From: Gp6-AA40 sp963741135
GTDB lineage: Bacteria > Acidobacteriota > Vicinamibacteria > Vicinamibacterales > UBA2999
Length of the DNA stretch: 64,000 bases
Assembly (NCBI GenBank): GCA_963741135.1
Contig: CAVUHC010000002.1
Location: 186,001 to 250,000 of the forward strand
Reading direction: 5' to 3'
The notes under the pieces are model-generated. The model did no database searches. It was not told where the DNA came from and saw nothing but the letters and a program-made list of their open reading frames with translations. The number at the start of each line of letters is the position of its first letter. Within the stretch, counting starts at the first letter, position 1. Below, one piece after another: positions 25,339 through 34,068 of this stretch. Position numbers and translations under genes: made by a program.

Positions 25339-26337
25339 CTAAATCGTCTTCGTGGCCTTCATGGCGGCGTTAGCCTCGGCGGGATGGGCGGCAACCAGGA
25401 TCAGCCCGATCGCGGCCCAGAACAGGTTTCTGACCTTCCGAACGACTGCGAGCGCGACGCCAGTTGCTGGATTGACCGCCAGCAGCGGCGCGAGCGCCCC
25501 TGCGGAGACTTCATCGACACCGACGCGGAACGGCACGAACTTGAATGCGACGGTGATCACGCGGTTGAGCGCCTCGAACGCGATCGCTTGCGGCAGCGTC
25601 GGGCTGCGATCGCCGAGCACCCACCGAAGGGTGAGGAAGACTTCGAGGACGGCGAGCGCGTGAAACGCCAGGTCGAGCGCGAAGACCCGCCATAGCCGCC
25701 GCGGATAACCACCCGAGAACAGGAGCACCTCCTCGCGGACTGCGGCCAGCCGCTCCCGCCAGCGAGGACGGGGCCCGCGCCGCGAATCCCATGTACCCCG
25801 CATCGCGCGGAACACGACGATCCCCCCGACGCCCATCGCCATCAGCGCGGCCACGATCGTCGTGAGCCAGAGGCGTGGCAGCGGCACGGTTGCGGCAACG
25901 ACAACGAGGCCGACGGCCACCATCGCGATCACCGACGCCGCATAGACGAGGTTCTCGACGGCGAGCGACGACACCGCCTCGCGCGTCGCGAGGTGGTGCC
26001 GCGTCAGAAGAATCTTGGTGGGCTCGCTGGCGAGCAGGCCGAGTGGGGTGACGTTGCCGACGGCATCACCTGCGAGAAACGCCGCAAGCGCGCGCCGTAA
26101 CGGAAACGACGTCGCCGGTGGCAGGCACCATCGCCAGCATTCCGCGCGGATGAGAAACCGGAGACCGGCAAGTGCGAGGATGGCCAGCAGTCCCCATCCC
26201 ACCCGCTGGATGCCGTCGAGGATCTCGGCGACGCCGGCGCGGCGCACCGCGTAGGCGAACAGCGCCAGACCGGCCAGTGCGGCGGCGATGGCAAGAAGAT
26301 GCTGGCGACGCCTACTGGGCATGCTGAAACGGGCCAC
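25339..26337 (-). CDS. Lysylphosphatidylglycerol synthase-type membrane protein (UPF0104, flippase-like)
   Basis: The 332-residue protein has about eight hydrophobic segments and UPF0104 marks: VGWGLLAILALAGLRFLIRA, AFLAGDAVGNVTPLGLLASE followed by PTKILLTRHH, and near the end FKFVPFRVGVDEVSAGALAP. It corresponds to the transmembrane half of MprF/AglD-like proteins without a transferase domain; such proteins are thought to move lipids or lipid-linked sugars across the membrane. Start is GTG 26,337 or ATG 26,322. The last residues (MKATKTI) are encoded by the CACGAAG repeat into which the gene runs. Confidence 0.8.
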   Translation of the reverse strand: MARFSMPSRRRQHLLAIAAALAGLALFAYAVRRAGVAEILDGIQRVGWGLLAILALAGLRFLIRAECWRWCLPPATSFPLRRALAAFLAGDAVGNVTPLGLLASEPTKILLTRHHLATREAVSSLAVENLVYAASVIAMVAVGLVVVAATVPLPRLWLTTIVAALMAMGVGGIVVFRAMRGTWDSRRGPRPRWRERLAAVREEVLLFSGGYPRRLWRVFALDLAFHALAVLEVFLTLRWVLGDRSPTLPQAIAFEALNRVITVAFKFVPFRVGVDEVSAGALAPLLAVNPATGVALAVVRKVRNLFWAAIGLILVAAHPAEANAAMKATKTI

Positions 26338-26400
26338 GGAGACACGAAGACACGGAGATTCTTGTGATCCGTGCCTCCGTCCCTCCGTGGCTTGTCTCAG
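26325..26400. repeat. Short hairpin-forming ACACGAAG/CTCCGTG repeat
   Basis: GGGCCACGGAGACACGAAGA followed by CACGGAG pairs imperfectly with GTGCCTCCGTCCCTCCGTGG about 30 bases on. It lies between atpF and the flippase-like gene, both on the minus strand, where it could end the atp transcript. Confidence 0.65.
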
Positions 26401-26450
26401 CGAAAGTTATCACGCGCGCGTGTCTCGCCGAAGCCCTTGGCGAAGGCGGA

Positions 26451-26960
26451 TCAGCGTGCGGCCCGCGTCGTTTCGAGCTGTTTGAAGGTCTCTTCGATCA
26501 GGCGTTCGTTGTCTTCCTTCGACACGTTCCGCTGGAGGAGCTTCGAGGCAATGTTGATCGAGATGTCGATCGCTTCCTGGCGGATTTGCTGCAGGGCGCG
26601 CGTCGTCTCCAGCTCAATCTGGCGCTCCGCGTTGCGCATCAGCCCGGCCGCCTCTGCCCGCGCCTTCTCCTTCATCTCCTCCCTGAACCGATCGGAGTCG
26701 GACCGGCTCCGCGAGATGATCTCCGCGGCCTCCGCGCGTGCCTGCGCGAGCAGCTTCGCCGACTCGACGTGCAGCTGCTGGAGCTCCTGCTTGGCCTGCC
26801 GCGCGTCGTCGAGCGCCTGGCGGATCGACTGCGCGCGGCTTTCGAGCGCCTTCAGCAGCGGCCCCCACGCGAACTTCGCGAGCAGCCCCACCAGGATGAT
26901 AAATGTGAGGATGGTCCAGATGTAGAGTCCCGGATCGGGCTGGACCAGCGGGTTATTCAT
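26451..26960 (-). CDS. atpF: ATP synthase Fo subunit b
   Basis: The 169-residue protein is the peripheral stalk of the ATP synthase. It has one N-terminal membrane helix (LYIWTILTFIILVGLLAKFA), then a long charged coiled coil (LDDARQAKQELQQLHVESAK and beyond) that reaches to F1. Length matches b subunits (150-170). It is the last gene of an Fo-only operon; no delta, alpha, gamma, beta or epsilon gene follows within the window, so F1 must be encoded elsewhere. Confidence 0.93.
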   Translation of the reverse strand: MNNPLVQPDPGLYIWTILTFIILVGLLAKFAWGPLLKALESRAQSIRQALDDARQAKQELQQLHVESAKLLAQARAEAAEIISRSRSDSDRFREEMKEKARAEAAGLMRNAERQIELETTRALQQIRQEAIDISINIASKLLQRNVSKEDNERLIEETFKQLETTRAAR

Positions 26961-26978
26961 CGCGACGTCCTTTCCTGC

Positions 26979-27203
26979 CTATTTGAAGACGATGAGCAGC
27001 CCGAACACCTCGGCGAGAATGGCGACGCCTTCCAGCAGGAAGAGGGGCAGGTAGGCCGCGCCGGTGATCTGCGCCGAAGCGCTCGGCTGGCGGGCGACGC
27101 CTTCGGCGATCGCCGCCGCGAGTCTTCCGATGCCCAGACCCGCACCGATTACGGTCAACCCGAATCCGATGCCGGCCCCCATGTACGCGAGTGCTAAATC
27201 CAT
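26979..27203 (-). CDS. atpE: ATP synthase Fo subunit c
   Basis: The 74-residue hairpin protein forms the rotor ring. Helix 1 is MGAGIGFGLTVIGAGLGIGR, the loop is AIAEGVARQPSA with the conserved RQP, and helix 2 (YLPLFLLEGVAILAEVFGLL) carries the ion-binding Glu. The residues expected for Na+ binding (Gln in helix 1, Glu-Ser-Thr pattern in helix 2) are not apparent, which suggests protons as the coupling ion. It lies 18 bp ahead of atpF and 25 bp behind atpB. Confidence 0.95.
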   Translation of the reverse strand: MDLALAYMGAGIGFGLTVIGAGLGIGRLAAAIAEGVARQPSASAQITGAAYLPLFLLEGVAILAEVFGLLIVFK

Positions 27204-27228
27204 TCGTCTACTCCTCCGTGTTGGGTGC

Positions 27229-28179
27229 TCAGTGGTGAGCGTGGATGGCCATGCCGATGAACACGGCCGTCAACAGCGTAAAAACGTATGCCTGAACGAG
27301 GATCACGATCAGCTCGAGCGCAGTCAGGCCTACGCCGATCGGCAGCGACAGCACCATGCCGACGCCGACGCCGGCGATCGCACGGCCGAACACCTCCGTG
27401 AAGATGAAAATCAGAGAGAGCAGCGCGAGGATCGAGATGTGGCCCCCCGTCATGTTGGCTGCAAGTCGCATCGTCAGCGCGAAGGGCCTGACGAACATGC
27501 CGAGGATCTCGATCGGAATCAGCAGGATGTAGATCGGCCAGGGCAGCCCTTTCGGCACCATGTTCTTCCAGTGCTGAACGAACCCGTGGGCGCGCGAGCC
27601 GGCGACGATGATCGCGATGAACGAGATCGTCGCGAGCGCTGCAGTCACGTTGTAGTTGCCCGTGGCGGTAACGCCGCCATGCAGCACACGCGAGAAGAAC
27701 GAATCGGGTGACGCGTGGATCACGGTCGAATTGAGCAGTTCGAGCACGTCGAACACGGGAATCACGCCGATGAGATTCGCAGTCAGAATAAAAAGAAACA
27801 GCGTGAGGAGCAACGGGGTCCAGGCCGCCACCCACTTGTGACCGACGTTCGGCTCGACGATGGAGTCGCGCACGAACTCGATGGCGATCTCGAGCAGGCT
27901 CGTGACACGGTCGGGGATCAGCCGCTCCTGTTTGAGGTAGCGCCGCACGAGCCACGTAAGGCCGAAGAACAGGATGGCGGCGACGATCCAGAGCATCAGC
28001 ACGTGCTTGGTCACCGACATGTCGATGCCGAAGACGCGTGGCAGATGGATCAGCGGATGGTCGAGGCTCGTGTTGGAGACGTGCTCGATGATGACTTCGC
28101 CGGCGTTGAAGCCTTCTCTGGCGCCCTCGGCGGCCTCGCCGACGGCCTGAGAGGCTTCGGGTGGTGGTTGCAGCAGCAT
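27229..28179 (-). CDS. atpB: ATP synthase Fo subunit a
   Basis: The 316-residue protein is the stator channel of Fo. It has an extended N-terminus (about 60 residues before the first helix), the membrane core, and the essential Arg in MFVRPFALTMRLAANMTGGH. A Pro/His-rich segment HPLIHLPRVFGIDMSVTKHV precedes helix 1, as in many Bacteroidota and Acidobacteriota homologues. The insertion between helices 3 and 4 (residues about 135-180) is longer than in E. coli (total 271). It is followed closely by atpE. Confidence 0.93.
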   Translation of the reverse strand: MLLQPPPEASQAVGEAAEGAREGFNAGEVIIEHVSNTSLDHPLIHLPRVFGIDMSVTKHVLMLWIVAAILFFGLTWLVRRYLKQERLIPDRVTSLLEIAIEFVRDSIVEPNVGHKWVAAWTPLLLTLFLFILTANLIGVIPVFDVLELLNSTVIHASPDSFFSRVLHGGVTATGNYNVTAALATISFIAIIVAGSRAHGFVQHWKNMVPKGLPWPIYILLIPIEILGMFVRPFALTMRLAANMTGGHISILALLSLIFIFTEVFGRAIAGVGVGMVLSLPIGVGLTALELIVILVQAYVFTLLTAVFIGMAIHAHH

Positions 28180-28185
28180 CGACTC

Positions 28186-28527
28186 TCAGTTCGCGTTCGC
28201 AAAGAGGCGCCGCATGAACAGCGCCTCCATCATATGCAGCGCGATGAAATAACTCGTGAAGCTCGCGATGAACGGCCCCGGGCGCAGCGCGAGTATCCGC
28301 AGCATGACGACGACGTACGCACCGAAAAACACCGCCTTGATCGCCATGCCCGTGATCAACACGCCCATCAGCCGCTCGGGAGAAGCGGTGTACGTCCGTT
28401 TCGTAATGATCCAGCTCACAGCCGCGACCGCGAGCGGACCCACCATTCCGTAGAGCACTTCGGGGTTAGCGCGACCGCTCGTAAGACCGGCAACGGCGAC
28501 CCACGACAGGACGCTCATCGCAATCAT
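28186..28527 (-). CDS. AtpI-like small membrane protein of the atp operon
   Basis: The 113-residue protein has four hydrophobic segments (IAMSVLSWVAVAGL, VLYGMVGPLAVAAVSWIIT, LMGVLITGMAIKAVFFGAYV, FIASFTSYFIALHMMEALFM) and ends six bases before atpB. Its size and position match the I protein or ATP synthase I-like proteins that help to assemble the c-ring. Sequence similarity is too weak to be certain. The start is ATG 28,527 or 28,518. Confidence 0.65.
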   Translation of the reverse strand: MIAMSVLSWVAVAGLTSGRANPEVLYGMVGPLAVAAVSWIITKRTYTASPERLMGVLITGMAIKAVFFGAYVVVMLRILALRPGPFIASFTSYFIALHMMEALFMRRLFANAN

Positions 28528-28534
28528 CCATTGT

Positions 28535-28558
28535 AAGGCCGACCTTCAGGTCGGCCTT
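28535..28558 (-). promoter_or_regulatory. Eleven-base-pair hairpin inside the atp operon
   Basis: AAGGCCGACCT and AGGTCGGCCTT form a perfect stem with a TC loop. It begins directly after the TGA of the AtpZ gene on the minus strand. No U tract follows on the minus strand, so it may stabilise or partially attenuate the transcript instead of ending it. Related palindromes occur at 57,822 and 63,340. Confidence 0.7.
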
Positions 28559-28804
28559 TCATCGCCGCCCGAAGGTCTTCACCAGCTCGTAGAAACCGAC
28601 GACGATTCCGAGCATCAAGCCGATTAGCAACCCCCAGGGTGCGCTGCCCTGCCATCTGTCGACCGCGTACCCGATCCCGCCAAGCAGGATGACGGCGCCG
28701 ACCAGCGTGTAGCTGGCGCCGGCGGCCGCGCCGGCATTGCTGGCGTTCTCCTGAAGGGACTTCGCAGACCGCGAGAATGGGAAACTGCGGTTTTTGTTGG
28801 CCAT
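28559..28804 (-). CDS. atpZ: AtpZ/AtpI-family protein, first gene of Fo operon
   Basis: The 81-residue protein has a charged N-terminus (MANKNRSFPFSRSAKSLQEN) and two membrane helices (SYTLVGAVILLGGIGYAVDR and GLLIGLMLGIVVGFYELVKT). This is the two-helix AtpZ/AtpI design; AtpZ-AtpI complexes have been linked to Mg2+/Ca2+ supply or c-ring assembly. It is the first gene of the leftward Fo operon AtpZ-AtpI-a-c-b. ATG 28,804 is preferred over the longer upstream frame because homologues begin with a short polar stretch and a Gly/Ala-rich first helix. Confidence 0.78.
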   Translation of the reverse strand: MANKNRSFPFSRSAKSLQENASNAGAAAGASYTLVGAVILLGGIGYAVDRWQGSAPWGLLIGLMLGIVVGFYELVKTFGRR

Positions 28805-29048
28805 CTCCCCGCCCCCGCGCGCTAACCGTGGGCTGAACACTCGACCCGGCCCATGCCGAGCCCGACGCACAGGCGCGGTTCTTTCGCGTGTCGACCGCCC
28901 ACCAGTATAGCCAACTTTGTGAAATGGTTCACGCAGCGTCAGAAGTTCAATCATTTCAATAGTTTCACCACCGCTCGACGGCTTGACGCTTCTCTTTCGC
29001 GGGTCCTATACTGCCCTTTACTGATCGCCGCGCGTTTTCAGACGATCC
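28805..29048. other. Divergent promoter region between atp operon and VWFA gene
   Basis: About 244 bases separate the two divergent start codons. A comparatively AT-rich stretch (AGTTCAATCATTTCAATAGT near 28,945) is the best place for promoters, and TCCTATACTGCCC near 29,005 offers a TATACT -10 for the rightward VWFA gene. No regulator site is recognised. Confidence 0.4.
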
Positions 29049-29954
29049 ATGCGCACAACTTTCCGGCTTCAGCGGGCCTGCGCTGTGGCTCTGGCTCTCG
29101 CCTTCGCGTTTGCCGCCACGCACCTACCACTACGCGCTCAGAGTCCGCGCGAGCGGACGATGTTTGTCAGCGCGGTCGACGAGAAAGGCGAGCCGGTGGA
29201 CGCACTGGGCCCTGCCGATTTCGTCATTCGCGAGGACGGCGCCGCCCGCGAGGTGCTGCGCGTGTCTCGCGCGATCGATCCGATGGACATCGCGTTCCTC
29301 GTCGACACTGGCGGCGCATCGGAAGGCGTTCTGCCCCGGATCCGCGAGGGCCTCACGTCCTTCAATGCCAAGATGGCGATGGGTAACCAGATCGCCATCG
29401 TGGGACTGGCCGATCGGCCGACGATCCTCGTCGACTACACGTCGAACCCGAAACGTCTGCAGGATGGAATTGGCCTCCTGTGGCCGCGCTCGCAGTCCGG
29501 CACAACGCTGCTCGACGCCATCTACGAGGTCTCGCGCGGGCTGGGGAAGCGTGAGGCGTCGCGCGCCGTCATCGTCCCGGTCATCACCGACGGTGGCGAC
29601 TACGCCAACCGCCAGTACAAACAGGTCGCGGACGAGGTCAAGCAGGCGGGCGCGTCTATTCACGCCATCACGATCGGGATGTTCGCGCCGGCGGATGATG
29701 ACGACCTGCGGAACCGTGCGCGCATCCTATCGGAAACGACGCGCGTGAGCGGCGGCCAGCGGGTGACCCTCCTCGTCCCGAGCGCCGTGCAGCAGGCGCT
29801 CGAACGGCTGGGCCGTGAGCTCTCTTCCCAGTACAAAGTCGTATATGGCCGGCCCGACTCGCTGATCCCGCCGGAGAAGATCGAAGTCAGCGCACGGCGT
29901 CCCGGGGTGACCATGCGAGGCACACTGGAGCGCGGAACGGGGAACGCGAAGTGA
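29049..29954 (+). CDS. Secreted VWFA-related protein with degenerate metal site
   Basis: The 301-residue protein has a signal peptide (VALALAFAFAATHLPLRAQS), the usual N-terminal beta domain (TMFVSAVDEKGEPVDALGPA) and a VWA domain. The metal-binding DxSxS motif is replaced by DTGGAS (DIAFLVDTGGASEGVLPR), so metal-dependent binding is probably weakened or lost; the second loop keeps VITDGGDYAN. It overlaps the following, intact-motif VWFA gene by four bases (ATGA-type junction at 29,951), so a pair of one active and one degenerate protein is made together. Confidence 0.8.
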   Translation: MRTTFRLQRACAVALALAFAFAATHLPLRAQSPRERTMFVSAVDEKGEPVDALGPADFVIREDGAAREVLRVSRAIDPMDIAFLVDTGGASEGVLPRIREGLTSFNAKMAMGNQIAIVGLADRPTILVDYTSNPKRLQDGIGLLWPRSQSGTTLLDAIYEVSRGLGKREASRAVIVPVITDGGDYANRQYKQVADEVKQAGASIHAITIGMFAPADDDDLRNRARILSETTRVSGGQRVTLLVPSAVQQALERLGRELSSQYKVVYGRPDSLIPPEKIEVSARRPGVTMRGTLERGTGNAK

Positions 29955-30863
29955 AACGTGCTGTCGTCCTTTTCGCCGTCGTTTCGATTGCCGCGCTCGC
30001 GTCCACGCCGTCGGCGCAGGGGACGTTCAAGGCAGCGATTGACATCGTGTCGCTCAACGTGACCGCGATGGACCCCTCGAACCACTACGTCATCGACCTC
30101 GAAGAGAAGAATTTCTCGGTGTTCGAAGATGGCGTGAAGCAGGACCTGTCGTTCTTCACGCGCAAGCAGCAGTCGATCGCGATGTCGCTGCTGCTCGACA
30201 GCAGCGCCAGCATGGAAGACAAGCTGCCAACACTGCAGACCGCGGCCACGAACTTCGTTCACCGCCTGAAGCCGAACGACCTCGCGCAGGTCATCGACTT
30301 CGACAGCCGCGTCGAGATCCGTCAGGCGTTCACCTCCAAGCAGAACGAGCTCGAATCCGCAATTCAGCAGACGACGGCGGGCGGCTCGACGTCGCTCTAC
30401 AACGCCATCTACATCTCGCTCAAGGAGCTGGCCAAGATTCGCGCCCAGGGCGAAGAGGACGTCCGGCGCCAGGCGCTCGTGCTGTTTTCCGATGGCGAGG
30501 ACACGTCAAGCCTGATCTCCTTCGACGAGGTGCTCGAGCTCGCCAAGCGAAGCGAAACCGCGATCTTCACGATCGCGCTGCGCGGCACGGATACCCAGAG
30601 CAAGGGTTTCCACGAGGCGGAGTTCGTCATGCGCCAGCTCGCGCAGGAAACGGGCGGCCGCTCGTTCTTCCCGGCAAAGATCGACGACCTCAACGGCGTC
30701 TACGCGGAGATCGCCGACGAGCTCGCGAGCCAGTACACGCTCGGGATACTCCTCGAAGAACAACAAGCGTGACGGCGCGTTTCGCCGCATCGTCGTCCAG
30801 GTCGACAAGCCCAACGTCACGCCGCGCACGAAGCGGGGCTACTACGCCCCGACGTCGCGTTGA
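29951..30863 (+). CDS. Secreted VWFA-related protein (frameshift near the end)
   Basis: A signal peptide (MKRAVVLFAVVSIAALASTP) precedes the beta domain and a VWA domain with an intact DSSAS motif (LLLDSSASMEDKLP) and metal-loop Asp in LFSDGEDTSS. A surplus A near 30,749 (CTCGGGATACTCC) ends the frame early at 30,772; without it the protein continues YSSKNNKRDGAF and finishes with TPRTKRGYYAP, the characteristic end of this family, at 30,863. The end overlaps the TTG start of the next gene. VWFA-related proteins may act as secreted binding factors; the ligand is unknown. Confidence 0.82.
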
Positions 30864-31688
30864 ACACGCTCCCGCTGATCCTGTACGCGGCCGCCGGGGT
30901 CGCGTACGCGATTCATTTCGCGCGGCGGGATCCCTCGGTCGGCCGCACGGCCACCACGCTCCTTCTATTCGGCGCACTCGTCCACACCTTCGTCATCGGC
31001 ATGCAGACGATGGAGGTGCGCCATGTGCCGTTTGCGAACCCGTCGCGCGCCGTCTCGACATTCGTCTGGCTGCTCACGCTGTCGTACCTGTATCTCGAGC
31101 TCACCACCGACGAGCGTTCGATGGGCGTGTTCATCCTTCCGGTGGTGGTCGCCCTGCAGGTGATTCCGGCGATCTATCCCGGGACGGAGTACGTGGACCC
31201 CGTGCTCGACAGCCCGTGGTTCTGGGTCCACGTGTCTTCGCTCCTCTTCGCCTACGCGAGCTTCGCGCTGGCCGGCGTGCTGGGCGTGACCTACATGCTG
31301 CAGTTCAAGGAGATCAAGAAGAAGCATCTGGGCTACTTCTACACGCGGCTGCCGTCACTCCAGATTCTCGACGTCATGAATTCACGCGCCGTCACGGTTG
31401 GCTGGCTTTTCCTGACGATTGGCGTCATCGTCGGCGTCGTGTGGACGGCACAGGCGCGCGCGCTTTCACCCGGCGAGTCCGAACCTGCAGGCGATGTCGC
31501 TCGACGATCCGAAGATCTTCGTGGCGATCCTGACGTGGGCGGTGTACTCCTTCGCGGTGTTCGCGCGGCGTACGCTTGGATGGACCGGGCGACGCGCCGC
31601 GCGGCTGTCGGCGCTCGGCTTTACGTTCGTGATGCTGAACCTTCTGGCGATCAATTACTTCGTGACGACGAGTCACACATTCTACTGA
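30860..31688 (+). CDS. CcsA/HemX-type cytochrome c assembly membrane protein (one frameshift)
   Basis: The protein (about 275 residues restored) has eight hydrophobic segments and the CcsA/HemX pattern: TLLLFGALVHTFVIGMQTME, PFANPSRAVSTFVWLLTL, FWVHVSSLLFAYASFALAGV with YMLQFKEIKKK, and AINYFVTTSHTFY at the end. The tryptophan-rich WWD haem loop of true CcsA is not evident, so HemX-like is the better name. HemX is known to act on the level of glutamyl-tRNA reductase, and here the gene stands immediately before hemA (GTG 31,690, one base gap). The frame shifts in a GCGCGCGCG run near 31,470. Start is TTG 30,860, overlapping the previous stop. Confidence 0.75.
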
Positions 31689-31689
31689 C

Positions 31690-33021
31690 GTGTATTTCTT
31701 CCTTCTCGGCGTAAGCCACCGGACGGCGCCAGTCGATCTGCGGGAGCGTCTGGATTTCTCCAGCCGCGACCTTGGCGCCGCGGTGGAGGCGGTTGCCGCG
31801 CGCCCGTCCATGGCCGAGTCCGTGGTGCTCTCCACGTGCAACCGATCGGAAATTTACGTGGCGAGCACGGATCCCGCCCTGGCGCGGGACGAGCTGGTGT
31901 CGTTTCTCAGCGACTACCATCACGTGCCGCGGCAGATATTTCAGCCGCACCTGTTCGCGCTGGAAAACAGCGCTGCGGTCGCTCACCTGTTTCGCGTGGC
32001 GGCCGGGCTCGATTCTCTGGTCGTCGGCGAGCCGCAGATTCTCGGCCAGGTGAAGGACGCGTTCCAATCGGCGGCGGACAAGCGCTGTGTCGGGCCGGTG
32101 CTGAGCAACGTCTTCCGCTGGTCGTTCGGCGTCGGCAAGCGCGTGCGGACCGAAACGGCGCTGGGCGAAGGGGCGGTGTCGGTGAGTTTCGCGGCCGTCG
32201 CGCTTGCGCGCAAGATCTTCGGCCGCCTCCAGGGGCGTCACGTCCTCGTGGTTGGCGCCGGTGAGATCAGCTCGCTGACCGCGCAGCACCTGCGCAGCCA
32301 GGGCGTGGGGGACATCGTCATCACCAGCCGCACACACGCGCATGCCGAGACCCTCGCAGCCGAGGTCGGCGGGAGGGCCGTCCCGTGGGACGGGATGATC
32401 CAGGCGCTCGGGGCCGCCGACATCGTCCTCACCGCCACCGGATCGCCGAGGCCCATCGTCACGCGCGCACAACTCGAGGCCGTGCAGGGGCGCCGGCGCA
32501 GCAGCCCGCTGTTCATCATCGACGTCGCGGTGCCGCGCGATGTCGAGCCCGCCGTCGGCGACATCGAGCAGGTGTTTCTCTACAACATCGACGACCTGCA
32601 GACGATCGTGCAGGAGAACCTGTCGCGCCGGGCCGCGGAAGTCGAGCACGCGGAATCGATCGTCAACGAGGAAGTCACCAAGTTCATGGCGTGGCAGCGG
32701 TCGCGCGGCGCGGCCCCCACGGTCGTCGCGCTCAGACAGCGATTCGAGGCCATCCGCCGCGCCGAATTGCAACGCCTGGAAGGCAAGTTGGGCTCGTTGC
32801 CGCCGGATGCACGCGCGCGTGTGGACGAGATCACCCGTCTGATTGTGGAGAAGCTGCTGCTCGAACCCACCGAGCAGCTCAAGGCGCTGCCAGATGAGGA
32901 AACGCAGGCAGCCTACACGGAAGCCGTCAACCGGCTGTTCAAACTGCACGACCCGGTCGGCAGTGAAGCGTCCCGTCCGTCGTCGTCAGAATCGGATTCT
33001 GCGGAGCGGCGCGGCCGATGA
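31690..33021 (+). CDS. hemA: Glutamyl-tRNA reductase
   Basis: The 443-residue enzyme reduces glutamyl-tRNA to glutamate-1-semialdehyde, the first step of the C5 haem pathway. The N-terminal YFFLLGVSHRTAPVDLRERL, catalytic Cys in VVLSTCNRSEIYVA, VGEPQILGQVKDAF and the NADPH-binding VLVVGAGEISSLTAQH are all present, with a helical dimer domain at the C-terminus. The start is GTG 31,690, one base after the previous stop. It is intact, and overlaps hemC by four bases (ATGA at 33,018). It also consumes the product of tRNA-Glu, a gene found at 17.2 kb. Confidence 0.96.
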   Translation: MYFFLLGVSHRTAPVDLRERLDFSSRDLGAAVEAVAARPSMAESVVLSTCNRSEIYVASTDPALARDELVSFLSDYHHVPRQIFQPHLFALENSAAVAHLFRVAAGLDSLVVGEPQILGQVKDAFQSAADKRCVGPVLSNVFRWSFGVGKRVRTETALGEGAVSVSFAAVALARKIFGRLQGRHVLVVGAGEISSLTAQHLRSQGVGDIVITSRTHAHAETLAAEVGGRAVPWDGMIQALGAADIVLTATGSPRPIVTRAQLEAVQGRRRSSPLFIIDVAVPRDVEPAVGDIEQVFLYNIDDLQTIVQENLSRRAAEVEHAESIVNEEVTKFMAWQRSRGAAPTVVALRQRFEAIRRAELQRLEGKLGSLPPDARARVDEITRLIVEKLLLEPTEQLKALPDEETQAAYTEAVNRLFKLHDPVGSEASRPSSSESDSAERRGR

Positions 33022-34068
33022 CCGAGCCCGGTCGAGGGGTGAGGCTGAAACTCGGGACCCGCGGCAGCCAGCTCGCGTTGTTTCAAGCCAATACGGTCTC
33101 CGCACTCTTGCGCGCCAACCCCGGTATTGAGTGCGAGATCGTCGTGATCAAGACCTCGGGGGATCGGCTGGCGGAGGCAACGATTGCGCAAATTGGCGGC
33201 AAGCGTCTCTTCGTGAAGGAAATCGAGGACGCGCTGCTCGCGGGCGAGATCGATCTTGCCGTCCACAGCAGCAAGGACATGCCGGTCGTACTCCCCAGAG
33301 GCCTCGCGATCGGCGCGGCGCTGCCGCGCGAAGACGCCCGGGACGCCGTTGTGTTACCCGCCGACAGCGCCAGGGTGCCCGCCTCCGCTTCCAGTGAATC
33401 CGCGGAAGCTTCGGCGAGGGATGCGTCTGACACGAGCGTGACGTTCGATGAGCTCGTGGCTCGGCTTGGCAGCTGCCCGCGAATCGGTACGAGCAGCGTC
33501 AGACGGATCGCGCAACTGACCCGACTCTTTCCCGCCGCCCAGTTTCTCCCGATCCGCGGGAACCTTGATACGCGCCTCCGGAAGCTCGACGAGGGCGGAT
33601 ACGACGCGCTCGTCCTCGCGTCCGCCGGCCTCGTTCGACTTGGCCATCGCGCGCGTATCTCCGCCGCGCTGCCGATCCCCACGTGCGTGCCTGCGCCGGG
33701 CCAGGGCATCATTGCGATCGAAGCGCGTGCCGCAGACGGCCGTATGATGTCGCGGGTGGCTGCCATTGACGATCAAACGTCCCGCGCCGCACTCGACGCC
33801 GAGCGGACGGTCGTGATGCGCCTTGGAGGCGGCTGCCAGATGCCGATCGGCGCGTACGCCGACGTATCGGGAGGCGCACTCGCGCTGGTGGCGATCGTGT
33901 TGTCGCTGGACGGCGCGCAGGTGCTTCGCGCAGAATCACGCGGACCGATGAGCGAAGCCAATGCCGTGGGCAACGCAGTCGCCGAAGACCTGCTCGCCCA
34001 GGGGGCCGACTGGGATCCTCGCCGACATCGAGCGCGCGCACGCAGCCGTGGAAGGTCTGCAGCCGTGA
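33018..34068 (+). CDS. hemC: Porphobilinogen deaminase (frameshift at the end)
   Basis: The roughly 350-residue enzyme joins four porphobilinogens into hydroxymethylbilane. It opens KLGTRGSQLALFQANTVSAL, has the Arg-rich active-site loop RIGTSSVRRIAQLTRLFP and the dipyrromethane-binding Cys in RLGGGCQMPIGAYA. It contains an extra segment of about 30 residues (near 125-150, rich in Ala and Ser). A surplus G near 34,015 makes it appear fused to the next gene; without it the protein ends HAAVEGLQP at TGA 34,066-34,068, overlapping the GTG start of cobA-hemD. Confidence 0.92.

Noticed and set aside
26364..28536. Rightward open frames across the atp genes
   Set aside because: All lie antisense to clear Fo subunits and show no recognisable domain.
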